Source of the DNA: Bathymodiolus brooksi
Taxonomy: Eukaryota > Mollusca > Bivalvia > Mytilida > Modiolidae
NCBI GenBank assembly: GCA_963680875.1
Contig: OY804589.1
Location: forward strand, 24,540,353-24,604,352
Direction: 5' to 3'
Length of the DNA stretch: 64,000 bases
Below the pieces are notes generated by a model. It had not been told where the DNA came from, did no database searches, and saw nothing but the letters and a program-made list of their open reading frames with translations. Below are positions 33,569-45,590 of this stretch, one piece after another. The stretch's first letter is position 1. Each line of letters begins with the position of its first letter. A program made the translations under genes and the position numbers.

Positions 33569-34890
33569 AGTTTAAACATATTTTATTAATTAATTCAATA
33601 TAACATTACAATATTCAGCTATATACATAACATAATAAGAAGAAATTAATAGGATTGGGAAACAAGTTACAAAAACTTATATTAATCCCTATCCGTAGGA
33701 ATAAATTTCATATATACTATACTGTGAATCTCTAAGGGGAGAAGCAAATAGAACTAACTAACAAATTTGATATAAATTACAGAAGGTATAAGAAGATAAA
33801 ACAAAGAAAGTGATCTGGTGTTTGATGTAAAAAATGTTTGATTCAAAGTAATTAAAAAAGAAGAAAAAAGAAGAATGAAATAAGGGAACTAGGTACTACT
33901 GATGTTAGATGAAACGTTTACTGTTTATTATAAACTTTTGTACATTTAAAAATAAACTGTTATTTTGATCGTCTGTGAGGTCAGGTGATCCAAAAAGTAA
34001 ACGGTCAACTGTCAAGTTCATAGGAATATCAATTGATTCGATATACCGATTTCTCGAATCGTTGAACCTATGACAATAAAAAAGATAATGCGAGTTAGTT
34101 TCAGGGACCCCTTGATGACAACTACAGTTGGGCGAATCTACTACATTTTTTAGGAATAGATGATGGTTTAGAGAGCTACATGCAGTTCGTAATCTCATGT
34201 GAAGGATTTGTCCAATTCGAGTTCCTGAGTAATAATAAATAGGTTTCTTTATACATTTTGATTTATAATAGGATTTGAGAGATGAAGGAGACTTGCTATC
34301 TCTTATTGATGTGGGTTCGCTGTTCCATAATCTTACAGTAGAGGGTAGAAAATAATTATTATACAAGGTTGTTCTAGTACGTACTGGGGGGATACTTACG
34401 GCCTGTCTAGTGTTGTAGTCATGAATATTTTCAAAGTTACAGGGAACAATTGCACTAAGGTAAGGAGGAACAAGACCGTTTACCATTTTATAAAAATATA
34501 TTTTTTTGTGATTTTCCCGTCTTGCCTGTAACGTCTCCCAACCCGTCTCTTTATATAAACTATTAATAGATACTAACCGAGTTTCCCCAGTGACGATTCT
34601 AGCAGCCTCTATTTGAACATTTTCTAATTTATTTATCAAGAACAATGTTTTATTATCCCATACGACGTCTGCATATTCCAAAATCGGCCGAATGAAGGTA
34701 AGATAAATCTTTTCTAAGGTTTTCCTATCTAGAATAAATTTGAATTTTCTTAGTATGTTAACTCTAATAAAAGCTTTCTTTGTTATTAGATCAATATGTT
34801 TTTGCCAGCTACCGTCATTTGAAATGTCTAAACCGAGATGTTTATGTTCTGTAACTTGATTAATTATTGTATTATTCATTATAAGTTATA
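33569..34890 (-). mobile_element. 5'-truncated non-LTR retrotransposon with target duplication
   Basis: The copy is bracketed by the 12-bp direct repeat GGTCCCTAAATT (33557-33568 and 34891-34902). It contains the 3' part of a reverse transcriptase frame and about 330 bases of 3' untranslated sequence. No long poly(A) is visible at the 3' end, which ends AT-rich. The truncation and variable-length duplication are typical of LINE insertion. Confidence 0.85.
33905..34879 (-). CDS. LINE reverse transcriptase, C-terminal 324 residues
   Basis: The frame starts inside the reverse transcriptase thumb region (HKHLGLDISNDGSWQKHI) and continues ILRKFKFILDRKTLEKIY, FIRPILEYADVVWDN and a WETLQARRENHKKIYFYKM segment. 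It ends with a Cys/His cluster, CSCHQ then SHYLFYCHRF, like the C-terminal zinc-knuckle-like motif of Jockey/CR1/R1-type elements. Catalytic motifs (the F-x-D-D box) and the endonuclease are absent because the copy is 5' truncated. There is no stop or frameshift over 324 codons, so the insertion is recent. The fragment cannot move by itself. Confidence 0.85.
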   Translation of the reverse strand: MNNTIINQVTEHKHLGLDISNDGSWQKHIDLITKKAFIRVNILRKFKFILDRKTLEKIYLTFIRPILEYADVVWDNKTLFLINKLENVQIEAARIVTGETRLVSINSLYKETGWETLQARRENHKKIYFYKMVNGLVPPYLSAIVPCNFENIHDYNTRQAVSIPPVRTRTTLYNNYFLPSTVRLWNSEPTSIRDSKSPSSLKSYYKSKCIKKPIYYYSGTRIGQILHMRLRTACSSLNHHLFLKNVVDSPNCSCHQGVPETNSHYLFYCHRFNDSRNRYIESIDIPMNLTVDRLLFGSPDLTDDQNNSLFLNVQKFIINSKRFI

Positions 34891-35489
34891 GGTCCCTAAA
34901 TTGAATATTGAATTAAGTAAAAAAATTGGCTAGTTGAACATTTCCGGTAAATTTTGTCTCCATGTGTGAAATCTTTGAAATATTGATCTGTTGAAATCGA
35001 ACAGGTGTTCATTTTATGTGGGCGTTACATATACTTTTGATCTGGCTTCGAGGTCAGAGAAATAGTTCAAATGTCAGTTGATACCTCGTAAATGTCTTAC
35101 TCAATGCAATAAATCGAGCACATTTTGAGGTAAGATGGGTGCGAACATATACCTCATAATCACACAGTACAGAAAAAAATATCAATTTATTTAAAATAAA
35201 TTAAAGTCAAATGGCATGACTAATACGGAGATAGAAGCACACGGAATGCCATTTATGTAGAATGTACAGACACGTCTGCAGCAGTTATCTCGAAGATTGC
35301 CAGGAGAGGACTTAGAGTCTTTCATTCTTCTTATTATTTTGAAATCCAGATCCTTTATATGTTATGTGTCTAACATGTCTCTTTTTATGTATGGTTTCAC
35401 TATGCAAAGCCACGAATAACTATTTCAGTTTAGCCTGGCATGGTCATTGAAAGTGAAATAAGAAAGATAGTAAATGTGAAACTTCCTCA

Positions 35490-35970
35490 AAATTTTAAAG
35501 ATATCAAAGTGATAAACATAAGCAGTGCCGGATTTACCTATAGGCTCGATAGGCTGAAGCCTAGGGCCTCAACATTTAGGGGGCCTCGGTTCAAGGTGTA
35601 TATTTCTTACGCTGTTATTGGACTTTCACACTTATGCTGTCATAATGTATTGTACTTTCTAAACAACCTTTCAGTAATTTTCTTTACACAGTTGCACTCC
35701 ATTTCAGAATGTTGCAGAATTTTAAACACCCCTCATTATCTTCGCCTTTATTGAAATTGATTAAACACACTTCCATCTTCCTCCAGTCGTGAAGGTAGGG
35801 TATTTTGAGGGGGTTCACCAGTGGAATAGCCTAGGGCCTCTCTTTATCTAAATCCGGCACTGAACATAAGCCGTAAATCTAAGCACAGACTTCCAAATAA
35901 AACAATTAAACAAACAAACAAAGACAAAGAGCTACAAAACACCACACAGAAAACTAAATATTAATGTAAA
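35490..35970 (-). repeat. Single copy of element S, split by a hAT-type element
   Basis: Left part TTTTAAAGATATCAAAGTG and right part AACATAAGCCGTAAATCTAA, GAGCTACAAAACACCACACA, GAAAACTAAATATT read as one continuous antisense S copy once 35523-35862 is removed. Confidence 0.7.
35523..35862. mobile_element. hAT-type non-autonomous transposon
   Basis: 340 bp with ends CAGTGCCGGATTTA and, at the right, its exact complement. Further in, AGGCCCTAGGC-type words also pair. It is flanked by the 8-bp direct repeat AACATAAG (35515-35522 and 35863-35870). CAGTG ends plus an 8-bp duplication are characteristic of hAT elements. An open frame across it is short and has no transposase motif. Confidence 0.9.
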
Positions 35971-36205
35971 GTAAACTTACCAGTAAGACGATAGTGACTG
36001 ACAAATCAAGACATTGACGATTACTTACAACAGATCATTATAACACATGTGTTTCTAACGACATGTTGTTCGCTATTTTTATATTCATATATATTGTTAC
36101 GTAGTTTTTTTTCTAGAATATTCTAGTGACAGAAAGATACAATCAACAATCAATTAAGTTTCTGGACTTTAATATAATAACAAAAATTACATGATTGATT
36201 GATTG

Positions 36206-36380
36206 ATTTATGGTGTTTAACACCACTTTCAGCAATATTTCAGCTGTATCATGACGACCAGTTTTAGTGGTGGAAGAAGCCGGAATACCCGGAGAGAACC
36301 ACCGACCATGAGCAAGTAACTGGTAAACTTTTTCAGTTGCTGCTGCGAGTCGAGTGCACCCTTTGTTGTAGTTTACAGAT
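36206..36380 (-). mobile_element. SINE beta family copy, truncated at the head
   Basis: Antisense copy with the family tail complement (TGGTGTTTAACACCACTTTC), body (GTGGTGGAAGAAGCCGGAAT) and GCTGCGAGTCGAGTGCACCC. The tRNA-like head is lost. Confidence 0.8.
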
Positions 36381-36389
36381 CGATAATTT

Positions 36390-36500
36390 TTTTCTCTTTT
36401 TTTCTTTAGGCCTTTGTGTTATCTCTCCTTCAATTTATGGATTATTTATAATTATAGTTTTATACCCGTTTGATATCTTCAAACTCTTCATACAAAAAGA
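36390..36500 (+). repeat. Diverged single copy of element S
   Basis: CTTTAGGCCTTTGTGTTATC, CTTCAATTTATGGATTATTT and TTGATATCTTCAAACTCTTC follow the S order. Confidence 0.6.
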
Positions 36501-36867
36501 AATTTAAACAAAGATGGTCAACAAATCCATCAATACAAAAAAACGAAAACACAAATCAAACAATTGAACAGTAAAAAAAGTCACATGGAATTGGAAATAC
36601 AGGTCATGATTTAGGACATGCACAAATATGAGGTTGGGTTAAACCGGTTGTATGTATTTTTTCTCTTTATTGAATTGTTCAATATCGAACAAGCCATACA
36701 TTCAAACTAGACAGTTGTTGTCATCTGCGTCCATCAGATTTTTCATATTTCACCATTTCTCTCAGAAACCACAGAAAAAATTATGTGACTATCCCATTGA
36801 TATTTTACTTGTTACTTATATATCGGTGGTACAATGGCTAGCATGCTCACCTCAAGTGTTGTATTTA

Positions 36868-37858
36868 GTGGAATCAAGACCCTGTCAGGTCAAACCAGAC
36901 TGTAAAATGTGTTTGTCAAGCCCCTGTCAGGTCAAGCCAGACTGTAAAATATGTGTTTGTCAAGCCCCTGTCAGGTCAAACCAGACTGTAAAATATGTGT
37001 TTGTCAAGCCCCTGTCAGGTCAAACCAGACTGTAAAATATGTGTTTGTCAAGCCCTTGTCAGGTCAAACCAGACTGTAAAATATGTGTTTGTCAAGCCCC
37101 TGGCAGGTCAAACCAGACTGTAAAATATGTGTTTGTCAAGCCCCAGTCAGATCAACCCAGACTGTAAAATATGTGTTTGTCAAGTCCCAGTCAGATCAAA
37201 CCAGACTGTAAAATTTGTGTTTGTCAAGCCCCAGTCAGGTCAAACCAGACTATAACATTTGTGTTTGTCAAGCCCCTGTGAGGTCAAACCAGACTGTAAA
37301 ATATGTGTTTGTCAAGCCCCTGTCAGATCAAACCAGACTGTAAAATTTGTGTTTGTCAAGCCCCAGTCAGGTCAAACCAGACTATAACATTTGTGTTTGT
37401 CAAGCCCCTGTCAGATCAAACCAGACTGTAAAATATGTGTTTGTCAAGCCCCAGTCAGATCAAACCAGACTGTAAAATATGTGTTTGTCAAGCCCCAGTC
37501 AGATCAAACCAGACTCTACAATATTTGTTTGTCAAGCCCCAGTCAGGTCAAACCAGACTATAAAATTGGTGTTTGTCAAGCCCCTGTCAGATCAAACCAG
37601 ACTATAAAATTGGTGTTTGTCAAGCCCCTGTCAGGTCAAACCAGACTATAAAATTTGTGTTTGTCAAACCAGACTATAAAATTTGTGTTTGTCAAGCCCC
37701 TGTCAGATCAAACCAGACTGTAAAATTTGTGTTTGTCAAGCCCCTGTCAGATCAAACCAGACTGTAAAATATGTGTTTGTCAAGCCCCTGTCAGATCAAA
37801 CCAGACTGTAAAATTTGTGTTTATCAAGCCCCTGTCAGATCAAACCAGACTATAACAT
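36868..37858 (+). repeat. Minisatellite of 44 bp, about 22 copies, within the SINE gamma head
   Basis: The unit contains GTCAGGTCAAACCAGACTGT and AAAATATGTGTTTGTCAAGC. It corresponds to the segment just after the B box in intact copies (CCCGATCGGATCAAACC and the GGTATTTGTTCC region). Variants GTCAGATC and TATAACATTTG spread through the array. Open frames across it are repeat effects. Confidence 0.93.
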
Positions 37859-37949
37859 TGATATTTGCTGCCTTTCCATTAACCATGCAGTATTCAGGAG
37901 TAAGAGCAAAGACTGATTTTCTCAGAATCAGGTTTATATATCCAAGTGA

Positions 37950-40900
37950 AGCAACATGTCTACTGGAGGACTGTTGTTTCAGTAAGTTGGCACTATCAAG
38001 ATCTAACTAAGCAACATGTCTACTGGAGGACTGTTGTTTCAGTTAGCTGGCACTATCAAGATCTAACTAAGCAACATGTCTACTGGAGGACTGTTGTTTC
38101 AGTAAGTTGGCACTATCAAGATCTAACTAAGTAACATGTCTACTGGGGGACTGTTGTTTTAGTAAGTTGGTACTATCAAGATCTAACTAAGCAACATGTC
38201 TACTGAAGGACTGTTGTTTCAGTAAGTTAGCACTATCAAGATCTAACTAAGTAACATGTCTACTGAAGGACTGTTGTTTCAGTAAGTTGGTACTATCAAG
38301 ATCTAACTAAGTAACATGTCTACTGGAGGACTGTTGTTTCAGTAAGTTGGCACTATCAAGATCTAACTAAGTAACATGTCTACTGGGGGACTGTTGTTTT
38401 AGTAAGTTGGTACTATCAAGATCTAACTAAGCAACATGTCTACTGAAGGACTGTTGTTTCAGTAAGTTGACACTATCAAGATCTAACTAAGTAACATGTC
38501 TACTGGAGGACTGTTGTTCCAGTGAACTGGCACTATCAAGATCTAACTAAGCAACATGTCTACTGGAGGACCGTTGTTTCAGTAAGTTAGCACTATCAAG
38601 ATCTAACTAAGTAACATGTCTACTGAAGGACTGTTGTTCCAGTGAACTGGCACTATCAAGATCTAACTAAGCAACATGTCTACTGAAGGACTGTTGTTTC
38701 AGTAAGTTAGCACTATCAAGATCTAACTAAGTAACATGTCTACTGAAGGACTGTTGTTTCAGTAAGTTGGTACTATCAAGATCTAACTAAGTAACATGTC
38801 TACTGGAGGACTGTTGTTTCAGTAAGTTGACACTATCAAGATCTAACTAAGTAACATGTCTACTGGAGGACTGTTGTTCCAGTGAACTGGCACTATCAAG
38901 ATCTAACTAAGCAACATGTCTACTGGAGGACTGTTGTTTCAGTAAGTTAGCACTATCAAGATCTAACTAAGTAACATGTCTACTGAAGGACTGTTGTTCC
39001 AGTGAACTGGCACTATCAAGATCTAACTAAGCAACATGTCTACTGAAGGACTGTTGTTTCAGTAAGTTAGCACTATCAAGATCTAACTAAGTAACATGTC
39101 TACTGAAGGACTGTTGTTTTAGTAAGTTGGTACTATCAAGATCTAACTAAGTAACATGTCTACTGGAGGACTGTTGTTTCAGTAAGTTGACACTATCAAG
39201 ATCTAACTAAGCAACATGTCTACTGGAGGACTGTTGTTTCAGTAAGTTGACACTATCAAGATCTAACTAAGTAACATGTCTACTGAAGGACTGTTGTTTC
39301 ATTAAGTTGGCACTATCAAGATCTAACTAAGTAACATGTCTACTGGAGGACTGTTGTTCCAGTGAACTGGCACTATCAAGATCTAACTAAGTAACATGTC
39401 TACTGGAGGACTGTTGTTTCAGTAAGTTAGCACTATCAAGATCTAACTAAGCAACATGTCTACTGGAGGACTGTTGTTCCAGTAAGTTGGCACTATCAAG
39501 ATCTAACTAAGTAACATGTCTACTGGAGGACTGTTGTTTCAGTAAGTTGACACTATCAAGATCTAACTAAGTAACATGTCTACTGGAGGACTGTTGTTTC
39601 AGTAAGTTGGCGCTATCAAGATCTAACTAAGTAACATGTCTACTGGAGGACTGTTGTTCCAGTGAACTGGCACTATCAAGATCTAACTAAGTAACATGTC
39701 TACTGAAGGACTGTTGTTTCAGTAAGTTGACACTATCAAGATCTAACTAAGCAACATGTCTACTGGAGGACTGTTGTTTCAGTAAGTTGGCACTATCAAG
39801 ATCTAACTAAGTAACATGTCTACTGGAGGACTGTTGTTCCAGTAAGTTGGTACTATCAAGATCTAACTAAGTAACATGTCTACTGGAGGACTGTTGTTTC
39901 AGTAAGTTGGTACTATCAAGATCTAACTAAGTAACATGTCTACTGGAGGACTGTTGTTCCAGTGAACTGGCACTATCAAGATCTAACTAAGTAATATGTC
40001 TACTGGAGGACTGTTGTTCCAGTGAACTGGCACTATCAAGATCTAACTAAGTAACATGTCTACTGGAGGACTGTTGTTTCAGTAAGTTAGCACTATCAAG
40101 ATCTAACTAAGTAACATGTCTACTGGAGGACTGTTGTTTCAGTAAGTTGGCACTATCAAGATCTAACTAAGTAACATGTCTACTGGAGGACTGTTGTTCT
40201 AGTGAACTGGCACTATCAAGATCTAACTAAGTAACATGTCTACTGGAGGACTGTTGTTTCAGTAAGTTGACACTATCAAGATCTAACTAAGTAACATGTC
40301 TACTGAAGGACTGTTGTTTCAGTAAGTTGACACTATCAAGATCTAACTAAGTAACATGTCTACTGAAGGACTGTTGTTTCAGTAAGTTGGCACTATCAAG
40401 ATCTAACTAAGTAACATGTCTACTGAAGGACTGTTGTTTCATTAAGTTGGCACTATCAAGATCTAACCAAGTAACATGTCTACTGGAGGACTGTTCTTTC
40501 ATTAAGTTGGCACTATCAAGATCTAACTAAGTAACATGTCTACTGAAGGACTGTTGTTTCAGTAAGTTGGCACTATCAAGATCTAACTAAGTAACATGTC
40601 TACTGGAGGACTGTTGTTTCAGTAAGTTGGCACTATCAAGATCTAACTAAGTAACATGTCTACTGGAGGACTGTTGTTCCAGTGAACTGGCACTATCAAG
40701 ATCTAACTAAGCAACATGTCTACTGAAGGACTGTTGTTTCAGTAAGTTAGCACTATCAAGATCTAACTAAGTAACATGTCTACTGAAGGACTGTTGTTTC
40801 AGTAAGTTGGCACTATCAAGATCTAACTAAGTAACATATCTACTGAAGGACTGTTGTTTCATTAAGTTGGCACTATCAAGATCTAACTAAGCAACATGTC

Positions 40901-43354
40901 TACTGAAGGACTGTTGTTCCATCCAGTGAACTGGCACTATCAAGATCTAACTAAGTAACATGTCTACTGGAGGACTGTTGTTTCATTAAGTTGACGCTAT
41001 CAAGATCTAACTAAGTAACATGTCTACTGGAGGACTGTTGTTCCAGTGAACTGGCACTATCAAGATCTAACTAAGTAACATGTCTACTGGAAGACTGTTG
41101 TTTCAGTAAGTTGGCACTATCAAGATCTAACTAAGCAACATGTCTACCGAAGGACTGTTGTTCCAGTGAACTGGCACTATCAAGATCTAACTAAGTAACA
41201 TGTCTACTGAAGGACTGTTGTTTCATTAAGTTGACGCTATCAAGATCTAACTAAGTAACATGTCTACTGAAGGACTGTTGTTTCAGTAAGTTGGCACTAT
41301 CAAGATCTAACTAAGTAACATAGCTACTGAAGGACTGTTGTTTCATTAAGTGTGCACTATCAAGATCTAACTAAGCAACATGTCTACTGAAGGACTGTTG
41401 TTCCAGTGAACTGGCACTATCAAGATCTAACTAAGTAACATGTCTATTGAAGGACTGTTGTTTCAGTAAGTTGACACTATCAAGATCTAACTAAGCAACA
41501 TGTCTACTGAAGGACTGTTGTTTCAGTAAGTTGGCACTATCAAGATCTAACTAAGTAACATGTCTACTGGAGGACTGTTGTTCCAGTGAACTGGCACTAT
41601 CAAGATCTAACTAAGTAACATGTCTACTGAAGGACTGTTGTTTCAGTAAGTTGGCACTATCAAGATCTAACTAAGTAACATGTCTACTGGAGGACTGTTG
41701 TTTCAGTAAGTTGACACTATCAAGATCTAACTAAGTAACATGTCTACTGAAGGACTGTTGTTTCAGTAAGTTGGTACTATCAAGATCTAACTAAGTAACA
41801 TATCTACTGAAGGACTGTTGTTCCAGTGAACTGGCACTATCAAGATCTAACTAAGCAACATGTCTACTGGAGGACTGTTGTTCCAGTGAACTGGCACTAT
41901 CAAGATCTAACTAAGTAACATGTCTACTGAAGGACTGTTGTTTCAGTAAGTTGGCACTATCAAGATCTAACTAAGTAACATGTCTACTGGAGGACTGTTG
42001 TTCCAGTGAACTGGCACTATCAAGATCTAACTAAGTAACATATCTACTGAAGGACTGTTGTTTCAGTAAGTTAGCACTATCAAGATCTAACAAAGTAACA
42101 TGTCTACTGGAGGACTGTTGTTCCAGTGAACTGGAACTATCAAGATCTAACTAAGTAACATGTCTACTGAAGGACTGTTGTTCCAGTAAGTTGGCACTAT
42201 CAAGATCTAACTAAGTAACATGTCTACTGGAGGACTGTTGTTTCAGTAAGTTGGCACTATCAAGATCTAACTAAGTAACATGTCTACTGGAGGACTGTTG
42301 TTTCAGTAAGTTGGCACTATCAAGATCTAACTAAGCAACATGTCTACTGGAGGACTGTTGTTTCAGTAAGTTGGCACTATCAAGATCTAACTAAGTAACA
42401 TGTCTACTGAAGGACTGTTGTTTCATTAAGTTGGCACTATCAAGATCTAACTAAGTAACATGTCTACTGGAGGACTGTTGTTTCAGTAAGTTGGCACTAT
42501 CAAGATCTAACTAAGTAACATGTCTACTGGAGGACTGTTGTTTCAGTAAGTTGGTACTATCAAAATCTAACTAAGTAACATGTCTACTGGGGGACTGTTG
42601 TTTCAGTAAGTTGGCACTATCAAGATCTAACTAAGTAACATGTCTACTGGAGGACTGTTGTTTCAGTAAGTTGGCACTATCAAGATCTAACTAAGTAACA
42701 TGTCTACTGAAGGACTGTTGTTCCAGTAAGTTGGTACTATCAAGATCTAACTAAGTAACATGTCTACTGGAGGACTGTTGTTTCAGTAAGTTGGCACTAT
42801 CAAGATCTAACTAAGTAACATGTCTACTGAAGGACTGTTGTTTCAGTAAGTTGGCACTATCAAGATCTAACTAAGCAACATGTCTACTGGAGGACTGTTG
42901 TTTCAGTAAGTTGGCACTATCAAGATCTAACTAAGTAACATGTCTACTGAAGGACTGTTGTTCCAGTAAGTTGGTACTATCAAGATCTAACTAAGTAACA
43001 TGTCTACTGGAGGACTGTTGTTTCAGTAAGTTGGCACTATCAAAATCTAAATAAGTAACATGTCTACTGAAGGACTGTTGTTTCAGTAAGTTGGCACTAT
43101 CAAGATCTAACTAAGTAACATGTCTACTGGAGGACTGTTGTTTCAGTAAGTTGGCACTATCAAGATCTAACTAAGTAACATGTCTATTGAAGGACTGTTG
43201 TTTCAGTAAGTTGGCACTATCAAGATCTAACTAAGCAACATGTCTACTGGAGGACTGTTGTTTCAGTAAGTTGGTACTATCAAGATCTAACTAAGCAACA
43301 TGTCTACTGGGGGACTGTTGTTTCATTAAGTTGACACTATCAAGATCTAACTAA
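37950..43354 (+). repeat. Minisatellite of 60 bp, about 90 copies, within the SINE gamma body
   Basis: The unit contains CAACATGTCTACTGGAGGAC, TGTTGTTTCAGTAAGTTGGC and ACTATCAAGATCTAACTAAG. It matches the body segment GCATGTTGTTTCAGTGAGCT, AGCACTATAAAAATCCAACT of the intact copy. Two main subtypes exist: TTTCAGTAAGTTG and TTCCAGTGAACTGG. A six-unit (360-bp) block at 38521-38880 is repeated with few changes at 38881-39240. One 4-bp insertion at 40921-40924 shifts the register. Confidence 0.95.
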
Positions 43355-43499
43355 AGCATGTTGGCCTAGTAGAAAGTAGACATCATAATCTCATTGAACG
43401 TAATTTCTCACCACGATATAGCTGAATAATTGCTCATTTGGCTTTAAACAACAATCACACATGACAGGTGCAATTAGCGGAGCATGAACTACTTATCCA

Positions 43500-43690
43500 T
43501 TCACAGCATCCGAGTTAATTCCCAATTTTTTGTGGGATTCATGTTGCTCAATCTTCAGTTTTCTGTGTAGTGTTTTGTAGATTATTGTTTGTCCCTTTGT
43601 CTTATTTCTTTTGGCCATTGTATTGTCTGTCCTTCGATTTACGGCTTCTGATTACCCCTTTGGTATCTTCATCTTTTCTCATGTATCACA
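43500..43690 (+). repeat. Best-preserved solo copy of element S
   Basis: Full order visible: GTGGGATTCATGTTGCTCAA, TCTTCAGTTTTCTGTGTAGT, GTTTTGTAGATTATTGTTTG, TCTTTTGGCCATTGTATTGT, CTGTCCTTCGATTTACGGCT and GATTACCCCTTTGGTATCTT. It carries a single unit of each segment that is tandem in arrays A, B and C, so it serves as their reference. Confidence 0.75.
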
Positions 43691-43756
43691 TGCTTTATTA
43701 TACAATAAAGACTAAAACTCATTCAAATTTATTTAACGTTTTTATTTTGAAATAAA

Positions 43757-43760
<4 letters not shown>

Positions 43761-43791
<31 letters not shown>
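43761..43791. repeat. AT dinucleotide microsatellite
   Basis: About 15 TA units after an A-rich stretch. Confidence 0.95.
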
Positions 43792-43792
<1 letters not shown>

Positions 43793-43989
43793 CACTAATT
43801 TAAATACTGAATAAATTTACAAAAACAATAAGAAAATAATATTTGTACAAGGCATCTAATAACAATTCAGTGACTCATAAATAACAATCGTCCACAGAAG
43901 ATGTATACTGTACTAGTATTATATTTTTTCTTCTAATCTGCAATCATTAACTTTGTGCTGAACAAAATGGTATGGTAATAATATGGCTG

Positions 43990-44395
43990 CTCAGCATAAA
44001 CATAGGGTCAATGAAAAAGTAATCAGAGGTTGGCATCAGCAGAAAGAGGCACTTTGTATGACCAAGGAATCCAGAAAGGCATTCCGGGTGCACACACCAC
44101 ACTGCCAGCACTAGAGAACGAACTTGAAGAGTTAGTGCTTGAGCAGAGGGCTGTCTGTCGAGGGATGAATACAGTACAACTACGCATGAAAGCCATTGAA
44201 CTAGCGAAAATCCCACAACATTGATAACTTCAAAGGCAATCCATCATGATGTTACCGATCTATGAAATGTAACAACTTAGCCATCCGCCAGAGAACTACA
44301 ATTGCACAACTACCTGCAGACCATGTGGAGAAATTACAGCCATTGTCCAGAGGCAAATTGACGAACACAAGATTCGTAATTCGTAATTCTATTTT
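43990..44395 (+). pseudogene. Relic of a pogo/Tigger-like transposase N-terminus
   Basis: Fragments in changing frames read WHQQKEALCMTKESRKAFR, then ALENELEELVLEQRAVCRGM with QLRMKAIELA, then NFKGNPS-stop-CYRSMK and NNLAIRQRTTIAQLPADHVE. The order (a short lead, E-x-x-L-x-x-W/V-type helix, then the R-x-R-T-x-x-x-x-L-P-x-x helix-turn-helix) fits the DNA-binding half of pogo-type/CENP-B-like transposases. There are at least two frameshifts and a stop where Trp is usual. The DDE catalytic part is missing. Confidence 0.6.
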
Positions 44396-44924
44396 TTCTT
44401 CTATCTGCAATTAATAACGTTGTTAATGTTTCTTTTTTTTTAGTAATTTTCAAACTTTAAGAGTGAAATCCTCTAGTCTCTACTTGTAACATCTTCCTCT
44501 TTTTACCTCCTTATCCTCTCTGAAATAAAAAATGTCATGTTAAATTAAATTGAGGTTAGAAAATACAAACTGAAACAATAAAATATTTCTCACATTATTT
44601 GGTAAAATATCTGACATTTATACTAAGCTTGACAATGGCTGCAATTCATAAACAAATTTTACTTCTACACTATAAAGTTTAATCAAATATAAATATGATA
44701 TTCAAAATTATTGTATTGTTTTCAATCTTAGATATAAAACAGCACACAAGCAACTTGAAAATATATATACAGTAGTTTATGTTTGAATTGATCACAATTT
44801 CCACGTTTTTGAAAGACTCACAGGAAATGGTTTGATTTTGCAACACTTCCACATTGTGGTGCAATATTTTTTGCATTGTGACACAAAAGAAAAGAGATAA
44901 TTTTATGCAAGATGCATGAATCTC

Positions 44925-45590
44925 ACATCGGAAATGCCTGTCAACTGATTTCTGACCGTAGCTGTGACAGCTTTGTCAAACTATAAATATATGACCTTTG
45001 AAATGACCTTTCAAGTGATTTCTTATCTTAGATGTCACAGCTTTGTCATACTATAAATATATGACCTTTGAAATGACCTTTCAAGTGATATTTTACCTTA
45101 GATGTGACAGCTTTGTCATATATATGACCTTTGAAAATGGACTTTCTAACGGTTTCTTAACTTAGATGTGACAACTTTGTTATATATATGACCTTTGAAA
45201 ATGGCCTTTCTAACGTTTTTTTTTAACTTAGATGTGACAGTTTTGTCATACTATAAATATAGGATCTCTGAAAATGGCCTTTCAAGTCATTTCTTACATG
45301 AGATGTGACAGTTTTGTCAAACCATAAAGATATGACCTTTACAAATGGCCTTTCTAACGGTTTCTTAACTTAGATGTGACAGTTTTGTCATACTATAAAT
45401 ATAGGATCTCTAAAAATGACCTTTCAAGTGATTTCTTATCTAAGATGTGACAGTTTTGTCAAACTATAAAGATATGACCTTTGAAGGGATTTTTTACCTT
45501 AGATGTGACAACTTTGTCAAACTACAAATATATGACCTTGGAAAATGACCTTTCAAATGATTTCTTACCTTATACGTGACAACCTTGTCC
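44925..45590 (+). repeat. Degenerate tandem repeat of about 70 bp, about 9 copies
   Basis: Unit words TTAGATGTGACAGCTTTGTC, ATACTATAAATATATGACCT and TTTGAAATGACCTTTCAAGT. Unit length ranges from roughly 58 to 72 bp. The stretch 44396-44924 before it is AT-rich with nothing recognisable. Confidence 0.85.

Larger units (their letters stand above)
36820..43470 (+). mobile_element. Single SINE gamma copy enlarged from about 360 bp to 6.6 kb by two internal tandem arrays
   Basis: The piece 36828-36868 is the family head (GGTGGTACAATGGCTAGCAT, GCTCACCTCAAGTG). The piece 37855-37950 is the family middle (ATTTGCTGCCTTTCCATTAA, AGAGCAAAGACTGATTTTCT). The piece 43354-43470 is the family end (TGTTGGCCTAGTAGAAAGTA, CCACGATATAGCTGAA, GGCTTTAAACAACAATCACA). 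These parts are collinear with the intact antisense copy at 56856-57215. Between them stand a 44-bp array and a 60-bp array, each built from the SINE sequence of that place. Confidence 0.9.
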
